NCBI GenBank assembly: GCA_913056175.1
Contig: CAJXLM010000030.1
Coordinates: 1-35,752 of the forward strand
Reading direction: 5' to 3'
From: an uncultured Opitutia bacterium
GTDB lineage: Bacteria > Verrucomicrobiota > Verrucomicrobiia > Opitutales > Puniceicoccaceae
Length of the DNA stretch: 35,752 bases
How positions within the stretch are numbered: the stretch's first letter is position 1; every line of letters begins with the position of its first letter. Made by a program: the position numbers and the translations under genes. Positions 35,634 to 35,752 of this stretch are shown here, one piece after another. A model generated the notes under the pieces. The model saw only the letters and a program-made list of their open reading frames with translations, was not told the origin of the DNA and searched no databases.

Positions 35634-35752
35634 AAAGCCACCCCGGACGCCCCGCCACCCCGCGCGACCACCCCAAGCCGAAGCGCAGGGAAGCGCCGAA
35701 AGGCACAGCATCGATGCGCCGGAAGGCGCGGCATGGATGTGCCGTGAGGCAC
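35634..35752 (-). repeat. Long intergenic repeat, partial copy 5 at the window edge
   Basis: On the minus strand the window's last bases read as the tail of another unit running into copy 4: GGCACATCCATGCCGCGCC, CGGCGCATCGATGCTGTGCC, CGGCGCTTCCCTGCGC, then G-rich linker GGGGTGGCGGGGCGTCCGGGG. So the array continues past the window, in tandem, as on the left edge. Confidence 0.75.

Overview
The window is high-GC bacterial DNA of Gram-negative type: binding proteins carry cleavable signal peptides and there is a TRAP transporter. Only four of the 22 complete genes show a clear Shine-Dalgarno sequence (preA, the nitrilase-family ureidopropionase, the MATE gene and the hydrolase-OsmC gene). Most of the others start after C/T-rich tracts. 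The taxon cannot be fixed from this; a Verrucomicrobiota/PVC-like bacterium is a weak guess. No phage, transposase, CRISPR or plasmid gene was seen.

Layout. 1-96: C-terminal scrap of an unidentified gene. 147-889: three tandem diverged copies of a ~260-285 bp intergenic repeat. 890-1471 (-): YqaA/DedA-type membrane protein. 1823-5003 (+): complete TRAP transporter dctP-dctQ-dctM, probably for an organic or 2-keto acid. 5117-5596 (-): small exported protein. 5823-5898 (+): tRNA-Thr(UGU).

6103-27203 is a nucleobase uptake and catabolism island. A BMP-type purine/nucleoside ABC transporter (6103-10734, -) faces a CodA-like deaminase (10861-12096, +). A second ABC transporter of NMT1/ThiY type follows (12248-15924, +) and ends in a strong intrinsic terminator. 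Converging on it is an eight-gene run on the minus strand (27203 down to 16351): beta-ureidopropionase (nitrilase family), alanine dehydrogenase, an M20-family N-carbamoyl amidohydrolase, an AGXT2-like beta-alanine aminotransferase, PreT, PreA, MmsA and dihydropyrimidinase. These encode the whole reductive route uracil/thymine -> dihydropyrimidine -> N-carbamoyl-beta-amino acid -> beta-amino acid -> semialdehyde -> acetyl/propionyl-CoA. CodA would feed cytosine in as uracil. Alanine dehydrogenase would regenerate the pyruvate used by the aminotransferase and release ammonium. No transcription regulator lies in the island.

27521-34773 is housekeeping or accessory: MATE exporter (+), RecQ helicase (-), hydrolase-OsmC fusion (+), cysteine synthase (-), GNAT acetyltransferase (+). 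34774-35752 has no convincing gene and ends in the same long repeat found at the left edge, in inverted orientation.

The least explained structures are the long repeat family at both ends, the duplicated 94-bp structured element at 16062-16316, and large GC hairpins without U-tracts between convergent genes. The most interesting biology is the complete catabolic island, with its two different ureido hydrolases and a deaminase with altered active-site residues.
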